A DNA stretch of 64,000 nt from Ustilaginoidea virens (lineage: Eukaryota > Ascomycota > Sordariomycetes > Hypocreales > Clavicipitaceae), in the NCBI RefSeq assembly GCF_000687475.1, contig NC_057320.1, positions 930,001 through 994,000 of the forward strand, read 5' to 3'. This document shows positions 1 to 10,795 of this stretch, piece after piece; position 1 is the stretch's first letter, and each line of letters opens with the position of its first letter. The notes beneath the pieces are model-generated. The model ran no database searches and was not told where the DNA came from. It was given only the letters and a program-made list of their open reading frames with translations. A program made the translations under genes and the position numbers.

Positions 1-430
1 CGCATCCTGCATCCCGCATCCCGCATCCCGCAGCCCGCAGCCACAAGCACCCAGACTTGACTGAAGCTCAAAACAGAGTTAATTGAACCCCCAGCCTTCC
101 GCCCCAAGGTTGCGCCACCTCCCCGGGCTAGCGGCTTCCCACTATTGAATCTTTTGAAAATCTGCCTCCCTCAGCACCCAGGGCACCCAGGGCACCCAGG
201 GCCTGGTTGGCCCTGCGCACCCGCGCGTTCGACTTTCAGGCGTCAGGTGATTGGTGGCTGCCACACGCTCGCTGCCTTTGGGTGCGGCGCCCCACTGCAC
301 GCCAAGCAAAGCCTGTTGCTGGTTGGACTTGGCGCAGCCGGGGCGCGCGCAAGCTATTTCCAGCTTGCTTCAATGGATCCAGATATGTCCAGTCGCCTGG
401 TGGTAGCTGCTTTCGGCGCAAGCCCGTTTT

Positions 431-472
<42 letters not shown>

Positions 473-2769
473 TTTGATTTAATTTTCTGCATTTTCCTTC
501 ATTTTTGTTTCCCCCTCTTTTGTTGTCCTATTTTTTTTTTTTTTCCCCTGGTTTCACTTGATTTTGCCGCGGCGTGGTTAAAAACTCTTTTATATCATCT
601 GGCATCCCCATCCTCTTGGTGAAAAGCTTGCCTCCTGCACGGTTAGTTTATCAGTCATGGTGTGTTTTGGTGCTTGACCCCTCGTCACTTGTTGCTGTTG
701 CCCAAGCGCAGCGTGACGTCTGCCTTACATAGTACGCAGTACGTACATACAACAGTGCACGGAGAACACCCGGGCAAGTCTACCACAAGGGCAACATTGA
801 AATCTACCAGGGCAAAAGACTGGAACACTGAAACGACCAGGATACGATACCTGGCACTTGGCCACAGTCCCCAAGATTCTAGCTCAGCCATACCCACGCC
901 CACGCACGCCCAAGTGGAGGTGAACATTTCTTTGCGTCCGGGGGGGGGGGGAAAGCAAACAAACTTGCGTCTTTCAAAATAAAGACGGTCAAGGTGACCT
1001 TGCAAAGACGAGTCGAGCTGGGTTCCTGTTTCCTTCTTCCTTTTCTTCTCTTCATTCTGGGGACGATTGCGTTCGGTATTAGGTAAGCTCCAGACGGGCG
1101 TGGTGTTTTGTTTCATTGCTACCGCACCAGGGCGCAGCAAACGCTTCCAGTCAGAAGTACTACTCCGTACCGTCAATTTCATTGCTGCCATCCAAGCCGT
1201 CAACGTTTGCCTCCCACGTTGCCATACCGATCAGAGCCGATAAAAGCCTCGGGTATTGGTTGATTAATGTGAAGCGCTCCTGGAGCTTGTTCGGAACGAC
1301 AACGTGCGAAAGACCAAAGTCGCGCCCGTGTCTGTACTCGGGGGAATACTGATCATTGCGACTCTGGACATCGCGCAGCAGGACGGGCCAACAAACTGCC
1401 AACAACCCCTTGATTCCAGCTTATTTCTCTCCTCCTTCCTCTCCTCTTCATTGAAAAGACATCGAGTTGACAGAAGGAGAGTCTGGTGTCTGTCCAAGGC
1501 CGTTGTTGCTCTGCCTGGCTGGTAAAGGGGCCCAAGCTCCCAAGTTGGAGGATTAGCATTCCCGGCCCTGCGCACTCCGACCGCAAGACAGCATTGACGA
1601 CTTTGGTGCAGTCGAGGTCGTCGACGTCAAGCCCTCAGGATACCCGTGGTTTTGCGCTACACCTGCCGATCCCCTCTCAGGCCCGACCGTCCGTCCTTGC
1701 TGATCCCCCCCCCCCCCCCTCTCTCCTACCCCCCTGGTTCGGAATAGTCACCGTGTGTCTCAGCCAGCCAAGTCCTTGACTCTCTACTCTCGAAAATCTC
1801 ACTTTGCTTGGCTGCACTCCGCTGCAATTCGCCCGCGCGGTATTGGTGACGGGGAAGAGACAAAGAGAATCCCGGGGCCAGGCAAGTCGGAAGGGACAGG
1901 ATACATGCTCCGGAGTGAGTCCGTACAGCGTACATACATACCTACGCGACGCAGACAAAACAACTGCCCCTGCGTCAGCGTCACACTCCAGACTGGGACG
2001 GACTGCATAGTACACACCTGCACGCACGGCGCGGTTGACCAATTCGGCCGAGGATTTGCGCCGTCCGTGAACCGAACCGCAGTTGTCATTTGGCGCCTTG
2101 GAATCCGGGATCATCCCACTGCCACCCAACCAACGCAACCGAAGCGGGCAGACGGCAAAGCGAACCAGATCAGGGTTTGCCAGGTGCCTCGTTTGGCTTC
2201 CCTGTCGGCTGTTGCACACGCAAAGCTTTGAAAGCAAAGCAAGGCTAGGCAAGGCAAAGCAAGGCAAAGCAAGGCAAAACAAGGCAAAGCGAGGCAAAGC
2301 AAAGCAAAGTGACGCAAAATTAAGCATTCGGCCACCTCCAAACTCGCATCGCGAGGCAAGGGCAAGCGACGAACCACCTGTTGAGAGCGTTGGCAGCTGG
2401 TCCTTGAAACGACTGGACCAATTACCGACACCAGGACCGGGAGCGACTGAGCGTTGGGCAGGGCGACGGAGCAAGTCAAGGGCAGGAAACCCACTGCACC
2501 TTCCCGCTTGTGCCTCTCGTGTATCCTCTTTCGGCACATCTGTGCCGAACACTGATTCAGAGTCGTCTCGCTGCAGATTCGCCTGTCTCAGGTTATCCAT
2601 TACAACCCAGCGACTGAAAAGCATCAATCCTTTTTAACTTTTTTGCCCCTGGATGGTCCACCCAGGTTAAAGAGCTAGGCTAAGCCGACGAAGCCAAGTG
2701 CGCGCTCCGGTTTTGGGCGAACCATTATCAGTATTACTCTCGGGAAACTCGACAAGGGAAAAACAAAAA

Positions 2770-2803
<34 letters not shown>

Positions 2804-3001
2804 AAAGGAAGAGAAAAGGGAAAAAAGGTCCAAAAGTAGAAGAACGACAGCAAGCTTCAACCGAGAACAAGAGCAAGACACAAAGCGTGCGTTGCAAACA
2901 GTCTGCCCTTGACTCTTCCCAGACAAACCATCAAACACAAACTTCTTTCGACCGACTTTTTTTTTTTTCCCCTCATCAATTGTCTCGTTCCCTCGCCGCA
3001 A
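1..3001. other. Gene-free leader upstream of the USP-domain gene
   Basis: I see no convincing gene here. The stretch holds short tandem repeats: a CATCCCG/CAGCCCG heptamer at about 1-45, a GGGCACCCA unit at 175-205, and an (A)AGGCAAAGC unit repeated at about 2228-2310. It also has poly-T (433-469, 531-544), a G run (about 940-950), a C run (about 1706-1719) and poly-A (about 2768-2801). The last part (about 2940-3001) is pyrimidine-rich, as expected of a fungal 5' leader just before the ATG at 3002. Open frames here give low-complexity, compositionally biased peptides. Confidence 0.6.
2228..2310. repeat. Minisatellite, AGGCAAAGC-type unit
   Basis: Roughly 9-10 bp units of the form CAAGGCAAAG recur head-to-tail with small changes (AAGGCAAAAC, GAGGCAAAGC). 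They lie in the non-coding leader upstream of the USP-domain gene. On the reverse strand they produce a spurious Leu/Ala/Phe-rich open frame. Confidence 0.8.
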
Positions 3002-6000
3002 ATGCTTACTTTTGCCGGACGCCCGAAATCAACCGTGTTTGGTAGGCATCGAACTGGTACCAGCACTTCTGACTTGGAACAGGTTGAGAGCCAAGGAGCA
3101 AGATCGAGATTGAAAAAGTTGTCGTTGATGATGCATTCGTCGCGACCAGCCTACAGTCCTGCTTTGGACGTGTCACCCACGTCGTCGCCACAGTCGCTAC
3201 CACCAGTCAAGGAAGGCATCAAGCAAGACAAGCTCGATACCGGTTGCCTGCCACCGTCAGCCAAAGCCGAAGCCGTTGCTGACATAAAGGCCGGCGTGGC
3301 GGTTTCGGCACCCGCCATCACGTTTTACCAACAGGGCTGTCCCCCAAGCGCCGATGCTTCGCCGACGGAGCCGAGAAAGTCTAGTATTTCCTTTCCCGAG
3401 GAACTGCCCAAGGCCGATCATTCATCCGCCACGCCAACACCCGTCGATGCAGTGTCGGAAAGTTCGTTTGGTCGCAAGTCTTCGGTATCCTCCATCTCGT
3501 TTCGAAGATCGAGGAATCCCTCGGTGGCTCCTAGCCGGCCCAAGCAGACGACCTCGGGATCACGCATTCGCGCCGCATCTCCACCACCCCAGAGGTAAGA
3601 TGTTGCATTTCCTTCATGTTTTGGTCATGTTTTTTTGGTCGCGTCTCGGCCGTTGGTCCCTCGGCACGCCTAGCCGTCGGTGCGTCTTGAACCTCTCGCT
3701 TGCATCCATGGCACCATTCAAGATTCAAGCAGAGAAACTGCGATGCAACATGGTGCCACCGTGGTTCTGAAACCCAACGCTGGGCTGCCCGAGGTGGTGC
3801 AATTTTTCCTCGAATGGTTTACATGGTCGTGCATGTTGCCCCGCCCCCCCAAACCTCCCTTCCCCCCCCCCCCCCCCCCCCCCGCCCAACTCCCACCTTC
3901 TTTCGTCCCCAGCCCCCGCCCCCGTTTCAAACCCGCCCCGCCGCCTGCACAACTTTAATGCTCAGGTCTCGTGTGTCTTGTGCACACCAGTTCGGCATCT
4001 GTTTCCGGCCTCTGCATCCAAACAATGTGCCGGTCGATTTTTCTTTCGTCACGTCTCCAGAGCTTCTCGTCCCATCAGCAGATCAGATCAGATTTGAACC
4101 TGAGCCGTCGCCCCGAATCTCCCATCGTCGAGGTCCACATGTCATGTCGGTCGGTGTCACTCGGCGACGGTGACGGCTGGGTGGAGCCAAGCCATGGATG
4201 AAAGCGCTGGTCGTCGCTTGAGCAAATGGACATGTTTTCAGAAGCAGCAACCTACGGCGGATCCCGCAAACCCAAATGCGTAGTTTAGATCTACCGAATG
4301 ACATCTCACGGTGGATCATGCGACGGAGCATGTTGAAGCAAAGCCACGCAACTCGGCGACATTGGCGTGATCCTCGCTGAATATACACTCAACCGAGGCG
4401 TCTCCATCGTCTCTTTTCTCAACTGAAGACCGCTCACTCAGTCATTATCGCGCCGGGCATACGCCATGAGGAGCACCATTGCACCACCAGTGCTTCAATG
4501 CTCGAGTGCTCAACAAGGCCGAGGCCTCGATTTCCCTTGGCATGCCAAGTCCCCCCACCTCAAAACCTTTCTTCTGCCACATTTTGCCTAAACAACTCAC
4601 TGCCTCCACCCCAACATCGTGGCCTGTTGTACTGTTGTACCCCACCAGTCCAGTGTCCAGAGTCCAGAAGCCCGTTTCCGTGTCCACTGCCCGCCGCCAT
4701 GACGGGAGGCGGGTTGTCTGGACCAGCCATGGACGCGAAGGGGAGGAGAAGTGGCAGTCGGCCTGTGTATGACACATGCCCGCGCGCAGGGATCCTTTGC
4801 CGTTTGGCTGAACCCAAGACCTATTGTGCCGCCGACTCCATAGTAGTGCTACGAACCAGCCTAGCTGTGGAGGCGTCGTTTGCAGAGGCCGAATCTTGCA
4901 TTGTCGATCCACCCACATTGGTTCCCTCCCTCAGCCTCTCGTCTCTTTCATGTTTCCTCTTGATTTCCGCCCGACTGTTCGATCCTGGCTGTATCATTAT
5001 AATTTTTTTTCCCCCTCCTTTCTTTTTCATATCCTGACTGGGCCTGTACCACTGGCTCATAATGGCGACGCTGACACAGGCAATCGACGACAGGTTTCAG
5101 TACCACGTTGGTTTCGACAATGTACCGAGTGGCGAGGCTACCAAGAACAACACTCTCTCGTTCACGCTCAACGTCCGACACAAAGGCTACAATGCCGGGC
5201 GAAGATCGCGCTGCTTCATGGTTGGAGTCGACGAGCACTCCTACTCTGACTATGCTATCCAGTGGTTGCTGGATGAGCTGGTAGACGACGGCGACGAGAT
5301 TGTCTGCGTCCGAGTAATCGAAAAGGACACTCGTTTCAACGACAAGCAATATCAGGAGGATGCGCAGAATGTCATGCGCAATATTTTGTCCAAGAATGGA
5401 GCCAATCGAGCTATCAGCTTCATCCTCGAGTACACTGTTGGCAAGCTGCATGCCACGTTTCAAAAACTGGTAAGCATGCATTCATTTCCATGGGGATGCG
5501 CAAACCGCATGCTGACATTTTCTTCTTCTCTCCCTCCCCCCGCCTTTGCTCTAGATCCAAATGTACCAGCCAGCAATGCTCATTGTGGGCACTAGAGGTC
5601 GCTCCTTGGGCGGCATTCAAGGACTGGTCAATTCTCGAAACTCCTTCTCCAAATACTGCCTGCAGTATTCGCCCATTCCGGTCGTCGTCGTTCGACCGAC
5701 GGAGAAACGGATCAAAAAGAAGGTGAAGCGCGCCAACGATGCGACTCGGCAGACGTACTTGACCATGCTTGCACGCAACAATGGCCTCCACGAAGCCGAC
5801 AGCGAGACGAGCAGCTCGTACGAGCTCGAGACGCAAAACTCACCAGACGAGGAGGCTCATCAGGTGGCCAAAGTTCTGGGGCTGCCTGCGGCTTTTGACC
5901 CCACCATCAAACCATTACGAGACAGCCTGCGTCCCCAGTCGCCCACGCCCAGTCCTAGTCTCGCCGTCATCGACACGCCCGAGCAGAATGAACATCATCG

Positions 6001-6217
6001 GTCACCGGGAAGTCCCGGGGGTGATACAGAAGAAGACGAGGAGGAAGAGGAGGAGGAGGAATTCGACGTCATGGACGGGAGACTTGCTCTAAACCAGCAA
6101 CAGAAACTGGAACAACTTCACAAGATGGAAGTCGGAGAAGCCGCGGCACTTAAGAAGGGCGTGGATGATGACGAGGAAGAATCGGATGAGGCCCATGAAT
6201 CAAAAGAGGCGCCATAG
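3002..6217 (+). CDS. Universal stress protein (USP)-domain protein, three exons
   Basis: Exons are 3002-3594, 5094-5469 and 5555-6217, giving 543 aa. The first donor (AG^GTAAGA) and the acceptor (GACAG^G) restore one Arg codon, so exon 1 reads through into FQYHVGFDNVPSGEATKNN. The last intron (85 nt) is ordinary. Residues 1-198 are Ser/Pro-rich and look disordered. The USP fold spans about 236-372: MVGVDEHSYS begins at 240, an ATP-loop-like GTRGRSLGG begins at 335, and the closing strand VVVVRP follows. The expected G-x2-G-x9-G(S/T) loop is only approximate, so nucleotide binding is uncertain. The tail is acidic (Glu/Asp run near residues 470-490). Family members bind nucleotides and act in stress or growth control; the fungal versions with long flanks are poorly characterised. 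The ATG at 3002 was chosen because it is the first after the pyrimidine-rich leader. An in-frame ATG at 5062, inside the intron, could start a short form. Confidence 0.82.
3595..5093 (+). other. Unusually long (1499-nt) intron 1 of the USP-domain gene
   Basis: It is bounded by GTAAGA and a GACAG acceptor. Inside are a long C-rich run near 3866-3884 and several short open frames with no recognisable product. The ATG at 5062 is in frame with exon 2 and reads MATLTQAIDD before joining it, so a second promoter within the intron could give an N-terminally short USP-domain protein. I could not find a smaller internal exon that keeps the frame with good splice sites. Confidence 0.55.
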
Positions 6218-6310
6218 AAGACGCCGGTTCTCGATACGGTCGGTCGCGGCGAATCGATTCACCCTTGCACCGCGCGATCGACTAGCTTGGATGGGCAGAA
6301 GGAGGGGACA

Positions 6311-7222
6311 ATGAGCGGCGGCGACGACGGGACAGACAAAAGCGCCTCGGAATTCTCACAGCTCTCACAGCCCTCACAGGCCTCACAGCCCGCGGCTCCT
6401 CTCACTGTTGCCGAAACTGAAGCTGGCAAAAAAGATGGCGCACGGGATGGTGATTTGAAAGGGATAATCGCCCCCATGGACCTGACGCATATCGACTTGG
6501 AGCCGTTCAAGAATTTGCGCATCAACATGGTTAGGGTTCCTCAGCCGGATTGGGGCGAGGCAGGTACGTCAAGGTCTGTGGCGTCGCGAACATCAGATCC
6601 CCTACCCCTACCCATGGAGGAAACTTTTGGTACCCTCGAGCGGCCGTACTCTGCGCCCACATGTCTGCGCGTCGATGTGCCGTATTGTTTTCTCGACGGG
6701 GATGAGGACCCTATCGAAGCCAGACTGCGTCTGAATCGATTATTTTTGGCACTTTTAGGCAGGGAATTCCGCCACGAGGAGCGGGAAGCAGATGTTGCCG
6801 AGAAGCAGAGGGAACTCTTGGAACACGGCGTCATCTCCAGGGACTTTGCAGCGCAAGCTGCAATGGAAGGTAGTCTTGCTGGCGAGACGGCAGGTTCCTC
6901 GGCAAACGAAGCGGCAGGAGCCGGGGAAGCAGACGAAGGGAACCACGGTCGTGGGTCTTTGGCGAGCAGCAGCAGCACTGAGGCAGGCAATGGAGGAGAG
7001 GGGTCTGCGGAGCCCGCGACGCAGGATGGACAGATGGAGGGGCAAAAGGACGGCTCAAAGGACGGGCCAAAGGACGGACAGAGGGACGGACAGAGGGACG
7101 GGGGCTCTGGGGGCCAGAGACGACGGTTGAGAGCTGGCTGGCGATTCTGGAGTCGACGGCGGGGCTGCTGGAGGGGCTTCTGCAAACTCTATTGCTGCTG
7201 CTGGAGCGGAGGAGACGTTTGA
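6311..7222 (+). CDS. Hypothetical low-complexity ORF next to the USP-domain gene
   Basis: An uninterrupted 303-codon frame starts with ATG at 6311, 93 nt after the USP-domain stop and on the same strand. I do not recognise a family. The middle (residues about 50-190) has mixed composition and looks codon-like, with a charged helical stretch ending REFRHEEREADVAEKQREL. The C-terminal third is Gly/Ser/Glu-rich and holds a run of D-G dipeptide repeats (about 7022-7105), then a basic and Cys-rich end. It could be a real short gene, 3' UTR of the stress gene, or chance open sequence. The proximity and the absence of a clear promoter argue for caution. Confidence 0.35.
   Translation: MSGGDDGTDKSASEFSQLSQPSQASQPAAPLTVAETEAGKKDGARDGDLKGIIAPMDLTHIDLEPFKNLRINMVRVPQPDWGEAGTSRSVASRTSDPLPLPMEETFGTLERPYSAPTCLRVDVPYCFLDGDEDPIEARLRLNRLFLALLGREFRHEEREADVAEKQRELLEHGVISRDFAAQAAMEGSLAGETAGSSANEAAGAGEADEGNHGRGSLASSSSTEAGNGGEGSAEPATQDGQMEGQKDGSKDGPKDGQRDGQRDGGSGGQRRRLRAGWRFWSRRRGCWRGFCKLYCCCWSGGDV
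7022..7105 (+). repeat. GGACGG/GGACAG tandem repeat
   Basis: Short units based on GGACGGGC, GGACAGAG and GGACGGCT repeat head to tail. In the + frame they encode the D-G-Q/D-G-S/D-G-P series of the hypothetical ORF, and in the reverse frame a Pro/Ser-rich shadow. Confidence 0.6.
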
Positions 7223-7787
7223 CGTTTGACGTTTGCCATTTTGATACGAGGTAGTTTTATCTGTTTGCTGCTGCAGGAATGCTGCAGGGATGAGCGGGCG
7301 TCTTAGGAAGCGGATGCAGATTTGCAATCCAAGCGATTTGAAGGGCGCAGTTGCGTTGCTTGCTGTTGGTGTTGCCGATGCCTCAACGAACCCAGGGCGG
7401 ATGCATGATGTGGTGCGAGTTTAGCGCGGTGCTAGGCACTCCCATCGTCTCCTAGGAGTTGCCTAGCCTACTCTGGTCCCTGGAGAACTGGTGTCGGCCT
7501 TTAGCTTTTTGATTATCGCGTCCAAGTCGTCGTCTACCACGGCATGACCCCACGATGCCGCGGCCCACGATGTCGCGGCCCACGATGTGGGATCGAGCCC
7601 CAGCTGTGACGGCAAGTCTGCCCTGCCGCGTAGATGGCTTCAGCCTGCGGGAGCTTCTATCTACGCTCGGCCCCCTCGCATTGCGCCAACGGGGTCTGGG
7701 TTGCAAGATTCCCAGCATCAATGATGCGTGCGGTGCAGCTTCAATCGACCTCGGTGGCAACCAGCAGGAGGGCGACTTTGTCCTTTA

Positions 7788-7805
7788 CAGGTAGGTACCT
7801 ACCTG
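7788..7805. repeat. Perfect 18-bp palindrome centred on GGTACC
   Basis: CAGGTAGGTACCTACCTG equals its own reverse complement. Related AGGTACCT fragments occur in other gaps of this window. It lies about 640 bp upstream of the GPHR-like start. It may be a binding site or a dispersed repeat core; the sequence alone does not decide. Confidence 0.75.
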
Positions 7806-8084
7806 ATGCAAGGAGGCTTGAGAGGCGGCACATGCTGGTATTGCAGTATATGTGGCGTCACCGCTTTTGGTGCAACAGCTGGCACGTCATGTCGCTGCTA
7901 TGTTTTGACGGCTGGCTGGGGCTGCTCCACCTCGACACATACATACATGTACATGTACGTACGTACTTGGGTACCTGACTTCCAGTCCATGATGCACTGA
8001 ACACAAAGTACCCTGGCGCCCCCCATCGCCAGCGACCAGATTCACCATTGACCCCTTCAAGCTCGTCTGGTCTCGAGTCGTGAT

Positions 8085-8150
8085 GCTCCCTCGCTCCCTC
8101 GCTCCCTCGCTCCCTCGCTCCCTCGCTCCCTCGCTCCCTCGCTCGCTGCC
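8085..8150. repeat. CTCCCTCG octamer satellite
   Basis: About seven and a half consecutive copies of CTCCCTCG lie in the promoter side of the GPHR-like gene, ending in CTCGCTGCC. They form a pure-pyrimidine-biased strand. Confidence 0.9.
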
Positions 8151-8444
8151 GCCTTGCCATCTCCTGCTAGTATTGCATCGTCCTCGTCGCCCTCGTCGTC
8201 CTCGTCGCCCTCGTCGTCCCTAATGTGCCGCCTCGGCGCCACCCAGGCCCTGTTCCAAGGTTTGCGCCGCGCCCCTCGACTTGACGATTGATTCCCCCGG
8301 GCCGGCCACGCACCAGGCCCTCCTCGCACGACCACCGGTTCATCACACCTCTTCCCCCCCCCCTCCCCCTGCCCTCTCTCTCCCGATGCAGAGAAGGTCT
8401 TCGCAGGCAGCAGCAGCAGCATCATCATCATCGCCATCATCACC

Positions 8445-9080
8445 ATGTGGCCGTCGCCAACCTGCGACGGCTCCGACGACGCTTGCACCGCTCGCACCGC
8501 CCGCACCGCCCGATCCCCCGATCAGCTCGACTCGCAGGCCATGATTGCGCTGCTGCCCTTCGCGGCCGCCTTTGTCGTCGTCAACGCCGTCGTCGTGCGG
8601 CACGTGTTCCCCCGGCTCAGCCGCCGCGCCCACCGCGAGCACCGCGACGGCCAGGATCGCCACCTCCACCACCTCCACAACCACCATCACCACCACCACA
8701 TCCCGCGACAGGCGCGATCCGAGCACGGCGTCGTGGGGAGCTGGAAGCGGCGCGGCGCCGCCTGGGCCTTTGGCGCCACCGTCTCGCTGGCCGTGACGCT
8801 GGGCCTGCTCATCCTGGGCGAGATCCTCGAGGTCGTCGACCCGGCGGCCAAGAACCTGGCGCTGCGCGTCACGGTCCCGTCGCTGCTGTTCCTCGTGGTC
8901 GGCCTGGTCCCCTGGCTGCAGTGCCGCGCCGTGCTCACCAGCGCCGGGTGGAGCTTCCACCGCACCTCCGGGGGGTCCGTCCCCAAGGCCGCCTGGTTCC
9001 TGCAGTTTGCGCTCTTTGGCGCCTGGCTCTTTGTCTTCTGGACCATTGGCAACACCGTGCCGGGGGAGGCTGGGGGGGTG

Positions 9081-9111
<31 letters not shown>

Positions 9112-10331
9112 ACCGGGACCTGCATGAGCGGGGGCCGACGAGCCGCCACCGCCACCGCCACCACCGTCTCGCGGAGACGCTGACGCGGGACTGCCTGGAG
9201 CGCGTGGGCGTGGTGGGCATCTGCCTCATGGCGCTGCTGGCCGGATTCGCGTCCGTGTCGACGCCGTGGCAGGTCCTGGTCGAGGGCCCGGCCCGGAGAA
9301 GGCGGCCCGTCACCGAGGCCGACGTGGCGAGGAAGCAGACGGGGCTGGAGGCCGCCGGCGACATGCTCGCCGCCAAGCGCCACCAGCTCCAGCAGCTGGA
9401 GCGCAAGGTGTCGTCGGACCACCAGGCGGCGTCGGCGTCGGCGTCGGCGGCGGCGGCGGCGGCCAAGACGTCGGGCGGGCTCGTCGGCAAGATGATGGGC
9501 ACCTTTCGCGGCGTCGGCGGCGGCGGCGGCGGGGCGGCGGGCGACGAGGCCGAGATGCGCGCGCTGCGCGTCGACATTGCCGGCCTGGAAACCGTCGAGG
9601 CCAGCCTGGCGTCGGACCTGGCCCTGCTGCAGAGCCACCGCGCGGCCGCCGCCCGGGCCTCCACCGCCCGGGGCCGCGCGACGCTGCTGCCGTCCCTCGC
9701 CTTCGCCGCCTACTGCGTGTACCGCGTGGCCGCCACGGCCCTCGCCTCGGTCCGCCGCGTCCGCTCGCCCTCGTCGTCGTCGTCGTCGTCGTCGTCGTCA
9801 TCATCATCATCATCACCATCATCACCGTCATCATCGGCGGCCAGCTTCGCCAACGCCGACCCCGTCAACCGCTTCCTGGGGCTCGTCGCCCGCCACTGGG
9901 ACCCCGCGCTCGACCAGCTGGCCTGGGCCCGCACCATCAGCTTCGCCCTCAGCGGCGTCATCCTGCTCGCCAGCGCCAACAGCGTCGTGCAGACGCTGCA
10001 CCTCTTCGCCCGCTGGACCCCGGGCCTGCTGCGCCACGCCCAGGCCGGCCTGGCCCTGGCCCTGGCCGTCGGCCAGATCACCGCCGCCTACGTCATCGCC
10101 GCCTCGCTCCTGCTGCGCAGCCAGCTGCCCGCGCGGGCGGGCGGCGCCGTCGCCGGCGTCCTGCAGGGCGCCCTGAGCCCCGAGTTTGTCGACCGCTGGT
10201 TCGAGACGTGGTTCCTGCTGGGGAGCCTGCTGACGGGCGTGGGCATCTGGCTGGGGCGCAAGCTGTCGCGGGGGTGCGACGACGGCTGGGACGACTACGG
10301 CGCCGAGGAGATGGGCGCGAAGCGGCTGTGA
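8445..10331 (+). CDS. Golgi pH regulator / GPR89-like (ABA-GPCR family) membrane protein
   Basis: This is a single 628-aa exon. GPHR-family proteins are multi-TM channels or transporters of the Golgi/ER that support lumenal acidification and secretion. The sequence shows about nine hydrophobic helices: residues near 33-50, 107-129, 142-160, 180-201, 245-263, 422-441, 496-516, 534-557 and 585-603. The fifth helix, VGVVGICLMALLAGFASVS, matches the conserved GPHR_N signature. A coiled-coil loop (about 285-318) separates the halves, as in the family, and DPVNRFLGLVARHWDPALD opens the C-terminal ABA_GPCR block. Length fits the fungal family. Low-complexity insertions are unusual: a His run near residues 79-85, poly-Ala (about 214-222), a Gly run (about 357-364) and about 16 Ser (about 443-460). 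The start at 8445 is the first ATG after a pyrimidine-rich leader; an internal Met at 8541 directly precedes TM1 and is an alternative. Confidence 0.85.
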
Positions 10332-10795
10332 GGGGGGGCATGGCTGATCATCCAAGGCGTTTTTTGGTAATTTAGTGCTCGTTGCTCGATGGGTTCTCGC
10401 TTGTTGTCCCGTGCGTCTGCTCGGCCGGGGTCATTGCTTCGTCTGTATGTGTATATGTGTGCATGGTCAGAGCGGCGGGGCCTCGACGGAGGTGCCGTGG
10501 ATTGCCTCGAATAGAACCACATGTGCGAGCTGTTGTTTAACGGTGCCGCCAAGTTGCCGCCAAGTTGCCGCGACGGGCTGACCACGACTCGGTACTTGGT
10601 GCGTGTGCTATCTTTACAACAACATGGTTTCTAGGGCGCCGGCTTTCCCAGGCCGTAGTGACTACTCGTCAACAAACAGATGATGATCTCTAGGGCGCGT
10701 CGTTTCTCCCCAAGCAACCCCCGAATCGACGACTCCGTCCAATGCCATAGTTAGCAGTCCATCCGCGAGATTCCTCCATGGACCTCTCGGCCCCA
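10332..10795. other. Gap between convergent GPHR-like and Nudix-like genes
   Basis: This 464-bp gap is shared 3' flanking sequence. I see a short direct repeat of GCCGCCAAGTTGCC near 10546-10572 but no gene or RNA. Confidence 0.6.

Larger units (their letters stand above)
7223..8444. other. Intergenic region upstream of the GPHR-like gene
   Basis: No gene is supported. It contains an 18-bp perfect palindrome (7788-7805), ACGTAC/ATGTAC repeats near 7940-7975, an eight-base CTCCCTCG satellite (8085-8150) and a CCTCGTCGT/CCTCGTCGC tract (about 8175-8220). The pyrimidine-rich nature close to 8445 fits a fungal promoter and leader. Confidence 0.55.

Noticed and set aside
1677..2627. 316-codon frame on the complement
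   Set aside because: Mostly the reverse translation of the AGGCAAAGC minisatellite, plus a C run; no conserved-looking block.
8085..8150. Regular array considered as CRISPR-like
   Set aside because: Units are 8 bp with no spacers; it is a simple satellite in a eukaryotic genome.
8687..9664. Long frames on the complement inside the GPHR-like gene
   Set aside because: Shadow frames caused by very high GC at third positions; the + frame has the transmembrane pattern and family motifs.
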